Assembly: GCF_017948455.1 (NCBI RefSeq)
Contig: NZ_JAFFSU010000001.1
Span: 620,001 to 684,000 of the forward strand
From: Streptomyces sp. GESEQ-4
GTDB lineage: Bacteria > Actinomycetota > Actinomycetes > Streptomycetales > Streptomycetaceae
Reading direction: 5' to 3'
Length of the DNA stretch: 64,000 nucleotides
Of the stretch, positions 24,623 to 32,953 are shown piece after piece. The translations under genes were made by a program, and so were the position numbers. The first letter of the stretch is position 1; each line of letters begins with the position of its first letter. The notes under the pieces were generated by a model. That model searched no databases and was not told where the DNA came from. It saw only the letters and a list, made by a program, of their open reading frames with translations.

Positions 24623-25834
24623 TCAGGTGTGGCGTACCACTCTGGTGGCGATCTCGGTGGCGGTGTCTGCGGCGGTCAGTCCGTACACGAGGGCTGAGGC
24701 GAGTCCGCCCGTGTAGGCGCGGTGCCACAGGCCGCCCGTGTCCGATCCGGCGGCCAGGAGTCCGCCGAGCGGTTGGCCGTCCTCGCGCAGCACGCGGGCC
24801 CGGTCGTCGATACGTACGCCGTGAAATGGGAAGGTGATAGCCGGCACCGTCTCGATGACGTAGTACGGCGGTTCGTCCAGCGGCAGACGGTCCAGTTCTC
24901 GGCCGGGCGCCGGTTCCAGCCCTGCCGAGGTCTGCTCGTTGAACCGCTTGACGGCATCACGGACGGCGTCGCCCCGGTATCCCCATTCCTCCGGCAGCCA
25001 GGCCAGTTCGTCGAGGTCTTCGGCGAGTCCGACGCGGCCGCCTCGCTTGCTCGCCAGGGCGAACTTGTCGACGGCGACCGCGCCCTCGACGTACGAGCCG
25101 ACGATCCAGTCGCGGAACACCCGGGCGTCGGCGATGAGCAGACCACGGCATTCGGGCTGCTCCAGCAGCGTCATGGCGGTGAGATGGTCGCCCAGGGTCT
25201 CGTCGGTGAACCGCTCGTTCCGCAGATTGAACAGGAGGGCGTGCTCGCTGTAATAGAGCGACATGTCGACGAAGTCGGCTGGGTCGGCGAAGGGGATGCC
25301 GCTGGGAATGAGATGGCCGTAGAAGCCGGCGTCATGGTGGCCGGTGGCAGCGCCGACGCGGGTGGCCAGGCGGTAACCGCCGCCGCGGCTGTGGGGGTTG
25401 GAGCGGAGTTCCATGCGGTCGGCGTGGGGGTGCACATGCGCGGCGCGCAGGGCGGGGTCGCCCTGGAATCCGCCGGTCGCGAGAAGCGTGGCCCTGGCCC
25501 GCACCTGTCTGCGGGTGCCGTCGGCCGCCCTCAGCTCCGCTCCGACCACGGTGCCGTGCTCGACCACGAGCCGTTCGGTGTCGGTCTCCAGCAGCAGCTC
25601 GCCGCCGCTGTCGAGGACGAGCCGACGGCAGGTGTCGACGTAGTGGTTGGTGTCGAACTGGTGGCCGCGGCCGAAGCTGCTCCACGCGTAACCGGCGAAG
25701 CGTGCGGAGCCGCCGACGTCCCCGCCGATCTCGGCGATCAGCACGGACAGACCGTTGCGAACGGCGCGGGCGCCGGCGGTCAGTCCTGCCATACCCGCAC
25801 CGACGATCAGCAGATCGACGTCATCTGGGCGCAT
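24623..25834 (-). CDS. FAD-dependent dehydrogenase/reductase of the fumarate reductase flavoprotein class
   Basis: A 403-residue flavoprotein. The FAD-binding VDLLIVGAGMAGLTAGARA is at the N-terminus, IGGDVGGSARFAG follows, and ATLLATGGFQGD and the C-terminal GLLAAGSDTGGLWHRAYTGG complete the fold. This class includes fumarate/succinate, tricarballylate and 3-ketosteroid delta-1 dehydrogenases, which form or reduce C=C bonds next to a carbonyl. ATG 25834 has AAGGAG 7 nt upstream. Upstream lies a promoter-like TTGAGA-17-TTTACT with an operator-like 13-mer in its spacer, so it probably belongs to the island regulon. It is divergent from the MFS transporter gene. Confidence 0.85.
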   Translation of the reverse strand: MRPDDVDLLIVGAGMAGLTAGARAVRNGLSVLIAEIGGDVGGSARFAGYAWSSFGRGHQFDTNHYVDTCRRLVLDSGGELLLETDTERLVVEHGTVVGAELRAADGTRRQVRARATLLATGGFQGDPALRAAHVHPHADRMELRSNPHSRGGGYRLATRVGAATGHHDAGFYGHLIPSGIPFADPADFVDMSLYYSEHALLFNLRNERFTDETLGDHLTAMTLLEQPECRGLLIADARVFRDWIVGSYVEGAVAVDKFALASKRGGRVGLAEDLDELAWLPEEWGYRGDAVRDAVKRFNEQTSAGLEPAPGRELDRLPLDEPPYYVIETVPAITFPFHGVRIDDRARVLREDGQPLGGLLAAGSDTGGLWHRAYTGGLASALVYGLTAADTATEIATRVVRHT

Positions 25835-25901
25835 GGGACGCTCCTTCGGCCAAGGGATCGACTCTCCAGCGAGGTTCACGAGGTCCACCCAACCTCTTGC
25901 G

Positions 25902-25930
25902 AGTAAACCGAACCCGATTCAAAATCTCAA
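25902..25930 (-). promoter_or_regulatory. Promoter with embedded island operator, for the flavoprotein gene
   Basis: On the minus strand TTGAGA (25930-25925) and TTTACT (25907-25902) are 17 bp apart. Within the spacer and -10 edge lies TGAA-TCGGG-TTCG (25921-25909), a copy of the motif found across the island. The start codon is 68 bp downstream of the -10 box. Confidence 0.55.
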
Positions 25931-26048
25931 CCGTCGGACTCGTGTGGATACGGTGACCATGTCGCGCGGTATGGCCCCACACGCACGTCCAGCACGTCGC
26001 TTTTTCGCTCCGCTTTCCGGGAAATCCGTGCGTGAAGGATAGCCGTAC

Positions 26049-26061
26049 TGAGTTCAGTTCT
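26049..26061 (+). promoter_or_regulatory. Island operator-like motif upstream of the MFS gene
   Basis: TGAG-TTCAG-TTCT, part of the near-palindrome ACTGA-GT-TCAGT, lies 58 bp before the MFS start. Ten of its 13 bases are the same as the site at 43773, and it is identical to the one at 35836. Confidence 0.5.
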
Positions 26062-26119
26062 GTACCGTCCCGGGCGTCGGCAGGGTATGGGACCGTGCCG
26101 TGGGAAGGAGAGTCGGAGC

Positions 26120-27421
26120 ATGAGTGCCACTCATCGGTCCGCCGCAGCAGAGGCGGAGTCGGCGACGTACGATCCGGTCACGGTGCGCCGCGCGATGCTC
26201 GCCGGCAGCCTCGGGACCCTCATCGAGTACTACGACTTCAGTGTCTACGGCTATCTCGCCGTGGTGATCGCTCCGCAGTTCTTCCCGAGCGACGATCCCG
26301 CGGCCTCACTCCTGGCGGCGCTCGCGGTGTTCGCCACCGGCCTCGTGGTACGGCCGGTCGGCGGAGTCTTCTTCGGGTGGCTCGGCGACCGATGGGGCCG
26401 TCGCAAGGCACTGGTCTCCTCGGTGCTGTGCATGGGAGTGGCCAGCAGCATCACGGGACTGCTGCCCACCTACAGCCAGATCGGCGTGGCCGCCGCCGTA
26501 CTGCTCCTGCTCGCCCGGCTGGTGCAGGGCATCTCCACGGGTGGCGAGTCGGTCGGCGCCTACACCTACATCTACGAGTCGGCGCCGCCCAAGCGCAGGG
26601 CCTTCCTCGGTGCCGTCACGCCCATCGGGTCCAACCTCGGGTTCATGTTCGCGGCCGCCACGGCCGGGGTGATCTCCGCGCTCGCCACGAAGGACCAGAT
26701 GGCCGACTGGGGCTGGCGATTGCCCTTCCTGATGGCGATACCGCTCACCGTGTTCTGCCTGTGGGCCCGGCTGCGGATCGAGGACACCCCGGAATTCGAG
26801 GAGGCGGCACGCCGCGCCGACATCCCCACGGCTCCGATCCGCGAGGTCCTCTCCACCCACCGCGCGGCGCTTTGGCAGTCCATCGGCCTGTCCATGGCGC
26901 AGGGCGGCGCCATCTTCCTCGGACTGACGTACATCGGCATCTACCTGACCAATGACCTGGGGTACGACTCCACGCAGGTGCTCTGGCTGAGCGCGGGCGT
27001 CGTGCTGGTCACCGTGCTGCTGATGGTGCCGGCCGGCTGGCTCGCAACCCGGTTCGGCTCGCGTCGCATCCTGCTGTGCGGACTGCTGGGATTTCTGGTG
27101 ACGGCCTACCCCACGATGATGCTCATGGACCAGGACAGCCTGGCCCTGGCCGGCCTGGCCTACCTGCTGTTCATGCTGAGCAGCGCGTTCGTGCAGGTCC
27201 CGGCGGCCAGTCTGTGGCCGCATCTGTTCGAGCGCCGGGTCCGCTACACCGGCATGGCGATCGGGTACAACGTCGGCACCGTCCTCGCGGGCGGTACGGC
27301 TCCGTACATCGCGACCTTCCTGGTCCAGCGGACCGGAAACCTGCTCTCCCCGGCGTTCTTCGTCATGGCGGTCTGCGTGATCGGGATCGGCGCCCTGGCC
27401 ACCGTCCGCAAGGATGTGTAG
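26120..27421 (+). CDS. MFS transporter, metabolite:H+ symporter (MHS) type
   Basis: A 433-residue integral membrane protein with about 12 predicted helices. It has the MHS-family start LAGSLGTLIEYYDFSVYG, the loop 2-3 motif GWLGDRWGRRKAL and QGISTGGESVGAYTYIYESAP in helices 4-5. Relatives (ShiA, KgtP, ProP, PcaT types) import organic acids and related solutes with protons, so it likely brings in the island's substrate or an intermediate. ATG 26120 is preceded by GGAAGGAGA. The island motif 58 bp upstream suggests substrate-responsive control. It is convergent with the ABC permease gene. Confidence 0.92.
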   Translation: MSATHRSAAAEAESATYDPVTVRRAMLAGSLGTLIEYYDFSVYGYLAVVIAPQFFPSDDPAASLLAALAVFATGLVVRPVGGVFFGWLGDRWGRRKALVSSVLCMGVASSITGLLPTYSQIGVAAAVLLLLARLVQGISTGGESVGAYTYIYESAPPKRRAFLGAVTPIGSNLGFMFAAATAGVISALATKDQMADWGWRLPFLMAIPLTVFCLWARLRIEDTPEFEEAARRADIPTAPIREVLSTHRAALWQSIGLSMAQGGAIFLGLTYIGIYLTNDLGYDSTQVLWLSAGVVLVTVLLMVPAGWLATRFGSRRILLCGLLGFLVTAYPTMMLMDQDSLALAGLAYLLFMLSSAFVQVPAASLWPHLFERRVRYTGMAIGYNVGTVLAGGTAPYIATFLVQRTGNLLSPAFFVMAVCVIGIGALATVRKDV

Positions 27422-27462
27422 GAGGGGGCGGCGGGTACGACGGCCCGGCCCGCCCCGTCCCC
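27422..27462. terminator. GC-rich imperfect hairpin between convergent genes
   Basis: The 41 bp between the MFS and permease stops contain GGGGGCGGCGGG and, 12 nt later, CCGGCCCGCCCC, which can fold into an imperfect stem usable from both directions. Confidence 0.4.
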
Positions 27463-29214
27463 TCAGAGCTTCTCGAAGATGTCGGAGCCGGCGACGGACA
27501 TGGCCACGAAGACACCCGCCGACGTCACCAGCGTCATGACCAGGGCGATCGCCGCGACCAGCGGGTACGAGCCGTTGGACCAGTAGTCGAACAGGATGGT
27601 CCCCATGACCTGGGTCGTGGGCGCCCGCACCAGCAGCGAGGCGGTGAACTCGTGGGTGAGCAGCACGAACATCAACGCTCCGGCACCCGCGAGAGTGGGG
27701 CGCAGCAGCGGCAGCACGATCTCGGTGTTGGTCCGCAGTGCGCCCGCCCCGCTGGTACGTGAAGCCTCCAGGTAGGTATCGCCGAGCGCCACCATTCCGG
27801 ACAGCTGCATGCGGGTGGCGAAGGGCAGCATCAGCGTCACGTAGACGAGGACGATCACCGTGCGGGTGCCATACAGGATGAACGGCTCGCGGCTGTACGT
27901 CAGCAGGAAGCCGGCGCCGAAGACCACCGCGGGGATCCCGAGGGGCATCGCCACGATGAAGTCGACCGCCGCCCGGATGACGCGGAACCGGCGCCCCTTG
28001 AGCAGCAGCGAGGCGGCGACGAAGCCGAGCGGGAGCGCGATGGCGACGGAGATGACCGAGGTGACGAGACTGTTGACGATCGCGTCCGTGATCCCTGACT
28101 CCTGGAACACACGCCGGAAGTTGTCGAGCGTGAAGCCGCTCGGTTCGATCTTCCCGCTCCAGAAGGCGGAGAGCGACACCACCGTGAGCGCGCCCAGCGG
28201 CAGCGCGAGCGCGACCAGGCCGTAGAGGACGATGCCGGTGACCGCCACCCACGACGGCCGCCCGCCGGACCGGAACGCCTTGCCGCCGTGCGTGACGAAG
28301 CGGCTGTGGTCGCCGAGGATCACCTTCTGGAAGAGGACGACGGCGATGCCGAAGAGCAGCAGCGGTGAGCCGATCGCGGCGGCCCTGCCATAGTCGACCG
28401 GGCTCTGTGACACGGCGACGTACATGTCCGTGGTGAGCACGTTGACGCCGTTGTTCCTGCCGAGCAGCAGGGGGCCCGTGAACTGGCCGAGCCCGAGGAG
28501 CAGGGCCACAAAACCCCCGTACACCAGGACCGGGCGCAGCAGCGGCAGCGTCACCCGGAAGAACACACCGGCCGGCGATGATCCGCTGACCTGGGCCGCC
28601 TCGATCAGCTCCGCGTTGATGTTGCCGAAGCCGGCGCTGACGAAGAGGTAGACGAAGGCGGTCAGGCCGAAGCCGGTGATGAGGACGATCCACGGCAGCG
28701 TGTAGATGTCGACGGGGCCCTCGTCGAGATGGTTCCACCAGGGCAGGTTGCGCAGCGCCGCGTTGAGGTAGCCGGGGCGCGGCGAGAACAGGAACGCCCA
28801 GCCGGTCACCGCGGCCACGGCCGGCACCACGATGGGCAGCACGGGCAGGACGCGCAACAGCCGCAGGCGGGGTGGCAGTCGGGTGGCCGCCCAGGCCAGG
28901 AACGTGCCTAGGACGAGCGCGATGGCCAGCGAACCCAGCGCCATACCGGCCGTCGTGCGCAGCGTCTCGGCCATGTCCGGGCTGTCGAAGGCGGTGCTGT
29001 AGCCACGGGCGTCGTCCTCGAAGGCCAGCCGTTGCAGGCCCACCAGCGGGGCGATCACCAGGTAGCCGATGGCGGCCAGGAAGGCGAGCGCGCCCAGCCG
29101 TGGCAGGTGGCGCCGCGCACGGGTCAACGCCGTCGGCCGTGGCGGGGCCGGGTGCGGCGGTGTCGTCGTGGGGGAGGGAGAGGGGGAGGGCGCGGGTACG
29201 GCGGGTGCGGCCAC
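27463..29214 (-). CDS. ABC transporter permease, two fused BPD_transp_1 domains (FbpB-like)
   Basis: A 583-residue permease with about 12 membrane helices in two homologous halves, the architecture of FbpB/AfuB-type importers. EAA-like cytoplasmic loops are visible in each half: ELIEAAQVSGSSPAGVFFRVTLPLLRP (about 215-241) and YLEASRTSGAGALRTNTEIVLPLLRP (about 485-510). The N-terminus is a Pro/Ser/Thr-rich cytoplasmic tail. It starts with GTG 29214, 4 bp after the ATPase gene, with GGGAG upstream. With the ATPase and binding protein it forms one complete importer. Such systems carry iron(III), thiamine, phosphonates or small carboxylates; the motif at the operon promoter favours an island-related solute. 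Confidence 0.9.
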   Translation of the reverse strand: MAAPAVPAPSPSPSPTTTPPHPAPPRPTALTRARRHLPRLGALAFLAAIGYLVIAPLVGLQRLAFEDDARGYSTAFDSPDMAETLRTTAGMALGSLAIALVLGTFLAWAATRLPPRLRLLRVLPVLPIVVPAVAAVTGWAFLFSPRPGYLNAALRNLPWWNHLDEGPVDIYTLPWIVLITGFGLTAFVYLFVSAGFGNINAELIEAAQVSGSSPAGVFFRVTLPLLRPVLVYGGFVALLLGLGQFTGPLLLGRNNGVNVLTTDMYVAVSQSPVDYGRAAAIGSPLLLFGIAVVLFQKVILGDHSRFVTHGGKAFRSGGRPSWVAVTGIVLYGLVALALPLGALTVVSLSAFWSGKIEPSGFTLDNFRRVFQESGITDAIVNSLVTSVISVAIALPLGFVAASLLLKGRRFRVIRAAVDFIVAMPLGIPAVVFGAGFLLTYSREPFILYGTRTVIVLVYVTLMLPFATRMQLSGMVALGDTYLEASRTSGAGALRTNTEIVLPLLRPTLAGAGALMFVLLTHEFTASLLVRAPTTQVMGTILFDYWSNGSYPLVAAIALVMTLVTSAGVFVAMSVAGSDIFEKL

Positions 29215-29218
29215 GACG

Positions 29219-30427
29219 TCACGCTCCCACTGCGGCGGGGGTGTGCACGGCTGTCCGTACCCCGTCGGCGTCGTAGTAGATGGCCGCGTCCTTGGCGAAC
29301 CACGCGGTCACACGCTGCCCGCGCGCCAGACTCCGCGCCCATGGCTTGCCGGTCAGCGGCGCCCGCGCGTGCAGGCGGCTGTCCGCGATCGCGACGACCA
29401 CATCCATGTGACGCCCGCCGAACTGCGCGTCGACGACCTCCGCCAGGAGGCCGACGCTGTGGGCCGGCGGTTTCTCGTCGGCCGGACAGAGCTGAAGGTC
29501 GTCGGGGCGCAGCCGGGCGGCGACCTCGCTGAGCGAGCGGGGCACCGGCAGCTCGCCGGCCACCGCCTGGCCCGCTGCGCCTGCTTGACTCGCTGCGTCC
29601 GCGTGGCTTGCGGCGCCTGATGGGACATCGGCGCCCGGGTCGTCGGCGAGTACCCATTCGCCGCCCTGACGCCGGAGCGGAAGCCGGTTCGACATGCCGA
29701 TGAACCCGGCGACGTATTCGGTGGCCGGTTCCTCGAAGACCCGTTCCGGCGTGTCGAGTTGCTCGATCCGCCCGGCTTTCATGATCGCCAAACGGTCGCC
29801 GAGCGCCAGCGCCTCGCTCTGGTCGTGGGTGACGAACACGGCGGTGAAGCCCAGCCGGGCGTGCAGCTCGTGCAGTTGGGCGCGCACCTGGTCGCGCAGC
29901 CGGGCGTCGAGGTTGCTCAGCGGCTCGTCGAAGAGGACCAGGTCGGGCTGGGCGGCCAGGCCGCGGGCCAGGGCGACCCGCTGCTGCTGGCCGCCGCTGA
30001 GCTGTGCCGGATAACGGTCGAGCAGGGCGGCACAGTCGACGAGCTCCGCCGCCTCCTCGATCCGCGTGCGCGCCTGCTCACGGGCCACCCGTCTGGTTCT
30101 CAGGGGATATCCGATGTTGCGGCGCACGGTCATGTGCGGCCACAGCGCGTACGACTGGAACACCATCCCGATCCGGCGCTTGTTGGGAGGGAGGTTGACC
30201 TTCCCCCGTACATCCAGCACCGTCTGGTCGCCCAGGGAGATGCGTCCCTCGTCGGGCGTCTCCAGACCGGCCAGACAGCGCAGAGTCGTGGTCTTCCCGC
30301 AGCCGCTGGGGCCGAGCAGAACGATGAACTCGCCCGGCTCGATCTCCAGCGACAAGTCGTCCACCGCGACCGCCGGCGGCTTGCCGGCGAACCTTTTCGT
30401 CAGGCCCTCGATGCGCACGTGGGACAC
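29219..30427 (-). CDS. ABC transporter ATP-binding protein
   Basis: A 402-residue ATPase of the PotA/FbpC/UgpC class. Walker A GPSGCGKTT (about 39-47), Q-loop VFQSYALWPH, signature LSGGQQQRVALARGL (about 142-156), Walker B LVLFDEPLSNLDA and the H-loop VTHDQSEAL are all intact. The last ~150 residues form a TOBE-type regulatory domain, with an Ala/Ser/Gly-rich linker near 275-305 that looks like a local expansion. GTG 30427 has AAGGAG 8 nt upstream. It is the middle gene of the binding protein-ATPase-permease operon and powers import. Confidence 0.93.
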   Translation of the reverse strand: MSHVRIEGLTKRFAGKPPAVAVDDLSLEIEPGEFIVLLGPSGCGKTTTLRCLAGLETPDEGRISLGDQTVLDVRGKVNLPPNKRRIGMVFQSYALWPHMTVRRNIGYPLRTRRVAREQARTRIEEAAELVDCAALLDRYPAQLSGGQQQRVALARGLAAQPDLVLFDEPLSNLDARLRDQVRAQLHELHARLGFTAVFVTHDQSEALALGDRLAIMKAGRIEQLDTPERVFEEPATEYVAGFIGMSNRLPLRRQGGEWVLADDPGADVPSGAASHADAASQAGAAGQAVAGELPVPRSLSEVAARLRPDDLQLCPADEKPPAHSVGLLAEVVDAQFGGRHMDVVVAIADSRLHARAPLTGKPWARSLARGQRVTAWFAKDAAIYYDADGVRTAVHTPAAVGA

Positions 30428-30503
30428 GGGGGACTCCTTATTTCCAAGTGTTCAAGGATCAGGTGAGTGGGCACCCGTCGCCTCGGGTGCCCACGCTGCT
30501 GGA

Positions 30504-31568
30504 CTACTGGAACAGGGACTTCCACTTCTTCTGGTACGAGGCCACGGCCTCGGGTGTGAGCTTGGCCGGATCCTGCACGCGCACCTTGTCGTTGGTGATC
30601 ACTGTGCCGGGGACCTTGGGCAGCACCGAGCCCGCGGACGGTGTGATCAGCTCCTGCCCCTTGGCGGTCACCATGAAGTCGGCGAACAGTTGGCCGGCGT
30701 TGGGGTGCGGGGCGCTCTCCAGCACCATGCCGTAGTACCGGGCGCCCCACGCGCCGTCCGGCGGCATGCGGTAGTCGACCGGCGCACCCTTCTTCTTCGC
30801 GGGCTCGAGCGCGATCGGCGCTATGAAGCTGCCGGCGGCTATCTCGCCGGACTGCAGGGCCTCACCCATCGGCAGAGAGCTGGGGTAGATACGCGGCTTC
30901 TGGGCGGCCAGCTTCTTCACGAAGTCGGCGCCGTACGTCTCCTCCAGCCACAGGTAGAAGTCGACGATCGAGGGCGCGGTCGGCTCGATGACGCCGATCT
31001 TTCCGCCTGCGAGCGAGGGGTCGAGCAGGTCCGGGTAGTCGGTCAGCCCCTTGGAGTAGAGCTTGGAATTCCAGCCGAACGTGAGCACCGCGGAGTTGGT
31101 CTCGAAGTAGTTGCCGTCGTGGACGTACTGCTTGGCGTCATAGTCGCCCTTGCCGGTCAGTTCGGGACCGGTCGGCGCCAGGAACCGCTTGGCCTCGGCC
31201 TGCGGCTTCACCCACGACAGACTCGCGCTGACATACATGTCGGCGATGCCCTTGCCGGTGTTGAACTCCGTCTCGACCTTCACCCCGAGGTCACCGTCGA
31301 CGCCCCGGACGGTCTTGACGTCGATCCCCGGGTACTTGGCCTCGAAGGCCTTTGCGAGGTTGTTGAGGGCGGTCAGATCCTGGGCCGAGTAGACAGTGAT
31401 CTGTCCTTCCTTCTTCGCCGCTGCGACCAGTTCTTCCATGCCCGCCGACGCGGGCACGACCTTGGACTCGGCGTTGTTGTCGTTGCCGCCGCCGCACCCG
31501 GCGGCCAGCAGTGTCGTGATCGTCAGCAGGATGAGCAAAGCCCCGCGCCGTTGCGGATCTGATCTCAT
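30504..31568 (-). CDS. ABC transporter solute-binding lipoprotein, family 1 (FbpA-like)
   Basis: A 354-residue lipoprotein with a type II signal peptide: basic start, hydrophobic ALLILLTITTLL and lipobox LAAGC with Cys25. The mature part reads as a Fe3+-type extracellular solute-binding protein (EELVAAAKKEGQITVYSAQD, AFEAKYPGIDVKTVRG, GIADMYVSASLSW). The paired Tyr iron ligands of classical FbpA are not obvious, so the ligand may not be iron. It is the first gene of the three-gene importer operon, with AAGGGAG before ATG 31568. A promoter about 100 bp upstream contains the island motif, so a catabolic substrate is a reasonable guess. Confidence 0.9.
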   Translation of the reverse strand: MRSDPQRRGALLILLTITTLLAAGCGGGNDNNAESKVVPASAGMEELVAAAKKEGQITVYSAQDLTALNNLAKAFEAKYPGIDVKTVRGVDGDLGVKVETEFNTGKGIADMYVSASLSWVKPQAEAKRFLAPTGPELTGKGDYDAKQYVHDGNYFETNSAVLTFGWNSKLYSKGLTDYPDLLDPSLAGGKIGVIEPTAPSIVDFYLWLEETYGADFVKKLAAQKPRIYPSSLPMGEALQSGEIAAGSFIAPIALEPAKKKGAPVDYRMPPDGAWGARYYGMVLESAPHPNAGQLFADFMVTAKGQELITPSAGSVLPKVPGTVITNDKVRVQDPAKLTPEAVASYQKKWKSLFQ

Positions 31569-31664
31569 TCTCGGCTCCCTTATGTGAAACCGGCTCCCGG
31601 CCGAACCGGCGCACTAGCGAGAGGGCTTTGCGCTGGACGGTGACCGAATCGCCAAGATTTCGTG

Positions 31665-31693
31665 AAATTACCAAACTGAACTAGGTTAGGCAA
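31665..31693 (-). promoter_or_regulatory. Promoter with embedded island motif, for the ABC importer operon
   Basis: On the minus strand TTGCCT (31693-31688) and TAATTT (31670-31665) are separated by exactly 17 bp. The spacer contains CTAG-TTCAG-TTTG (31684-31672), a weaker copy of the island motif with the conserved TTCAG core. The -10 box is 97 bp before the start codon. Confidence 0.5.
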
Positions 31694-31791
31694 TAGAATG
31701 CGCAGCCATGCGGCGAAAGGGTGGCTCAAGGGTGACTCGGGGTGCCTTCCATGCCGGTTGCCCCTCAGCGGCCAGTCTGTCTGCAGACTGC

Positions 31792-31829
31792 GGGGCGGTG
31801 GCCCGGCCGTACGGCCGGGCCACCGCCCC
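31792..31829. terminator. 38-bp perfect palindrome, likely terminator
   Basis: Positions 31792-31810 (starting GGGGCGGTGGCC) are the exact complement of 31811-31829 with no loop bases. It lies 27 bp past the stop of the minus-strand oxidoreductase gene and upstream of the ABC operon promoter. A second smaller stem (CAGTCT/AGACTG) sits just beside it at 31773-31790. It can end transcription from either side. Confidence 0.7.
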
Positions 31830-31855
31830 GTGGCGTCTGTTGGACTTATTTCAGT

Positions 31856-32953
31856 TCAGTTGAGGCGCGAGGCGCCGTCGATCCGCACCAGTGTCTTACC
31901 GGTGTTGTCGCCCCGCAGTAGTCCCGCCAGCGCCACCGGCGCCTGCGGCAGCCCGTCGATGATCGTTTCGCGGCAGCGGAGGCGGCCCTCGCGGACCCAC
32001 GCGCCCACCTGCCGTTGCATCTCTGGCAGTAAGCGGGTGTGCTCGCTGCCTCGGAAGCCGCGAATCGTCAGGCCCTTGGTCACCGCCAACATGAGGTTTC
32101 CGGGCCCGTGTGGCGACTCCTCGGCCGCGTACTCCGAGACCATGCCGCAGATCGCGACGCGGCCGGACCTCCGCAGTGCTCCGAGGGCGGTCTCGAGATG
32201 GTCGCCGCCGACGTTGTCGAAGTACACGTCTATGCCGTCCGGAGCCGCCTGGCGCAGGAGGTCGGGGAGCGTGCCGCGCCTGTAGTTGAACGCGGCGTCC
32301 AGACCGAGCTCCTCCAGGAGGTAGCGCACCTTCTCGTCGGAACCAGCGCTGCCGATGACACGATGTCCGCGGATCTTCGCCATCTGCGCGGCGAGGCTGC
32401 CGACGGCGCCGGCCGCGGCGGAGACCCACACGACGTCGCCCTCGCGCAGGCCCGCGGCGTGGAGGAGGCCGGCGTGCGCGGTGAGTCCATTGGCGCCGAG
32501 CGCACCGAGATAGGTCTGTGGAGGCGCGGCGTGTACGTCGAGTTTCGTGAGCGTGCCGACACCGCCGAGCGCCTGCTTCTCCGCCTCGACGACCGCGTAG
32601 TCGCGCCAGCCCGCTGCGTGCCAGACCGTGTCGCCGGGGGCGAAGCCATCGGCGCGGGACTCGATGACCTCTCCGACGGTCATGATCCCGTCCATCGGTC
32701 CTTCGAGAGGGAAGGCCGGGAAGTATCCCGTCGGCGCCGTCTCCCTGAGCCGCAGCCGGAGAGCGGCGTCGACGGAGGTCCACGTGTTCCGCACCAGCAC
32801 CTCGCCCGGCCGCGGCTGCCGCACCTCGACTTCGACGACGCGGAAGTCCGACGCGCGGACCTCGCCACGTGGGTAGGCGATCGGCCAGACCTCGCGGCCG
32901 GTCCTCGTCGCGCCTCGCCGGGACGTGTGGCCGGACCCGGCTCTGGGCCTCAC
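31856..32953 (-). CDS. NADPH-dependent zinc-free MDR oxidoreductase (CurA/leukotriene B4 dehydrogenase-like)
   Basis: A 365-residue medium-chain reductase without zinc ligands. The Rossmann segment VWVSAAAGAVGSLAAQMAKIRGHRVIGSAGSDEKVRYL and the family motifs VGEVIESRADGFAPGDTV and IDVYFDNVGGDHLETAL identify the PTGR/CurA class, which reduces C=C bonds of enones. The GTG start at 32953 overlaps the stop of the SDR gene (GTGA); the ~20 residues before REVWPIAY are not conserved-looking, so the true start may be a little further in. A rare TTA leucine codon is at 32032-32030, so full expression may need the bldA tRNA. It is the third gene of an ADH-SDR-reductase operon. Confidence 0.87.
   Translation of the reverse strand: MRPRAGSGHTSRRGATRTGREVWPIAYPRGEVRASDFRVVEVEVRQPRPGEVLVRNTWTSVDAALRLRLRETAPTGYFPAFPLEGPMDGIMTVGEVIESRADGFAPGDTVWHAAGWRDYAVVEAEKQALGGVGTLTKLDVHAAPPQTYLGALGANGLTAHAGLLHAAGLREGDVVWVSAAAGAVGSLAAQMAKIRGHRVIGSAGSDEKVRYLLEELGLDAAFNYRRGTLPDLLRQAAPDGIDVYFDNVGGDHLETALGALRRSGRVAICGMVSEYAAEESPHGPGNLMLAVTKGLTIRGFRGSEHTRLLPEMQRQVGAWVREGRLRCRETIIDGLPQAPVALAGLLRGDNTGKTLVRIDGASRLN

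Noticed and set aside
31846..31860. TTCAGTTCAGTTGAGG at the end of the enone-reductase gene as another island operator
   Set aside because: It overlaps the stop codon at a 3' end with no promoter function; likely chance, so not counted with the regulon sites.
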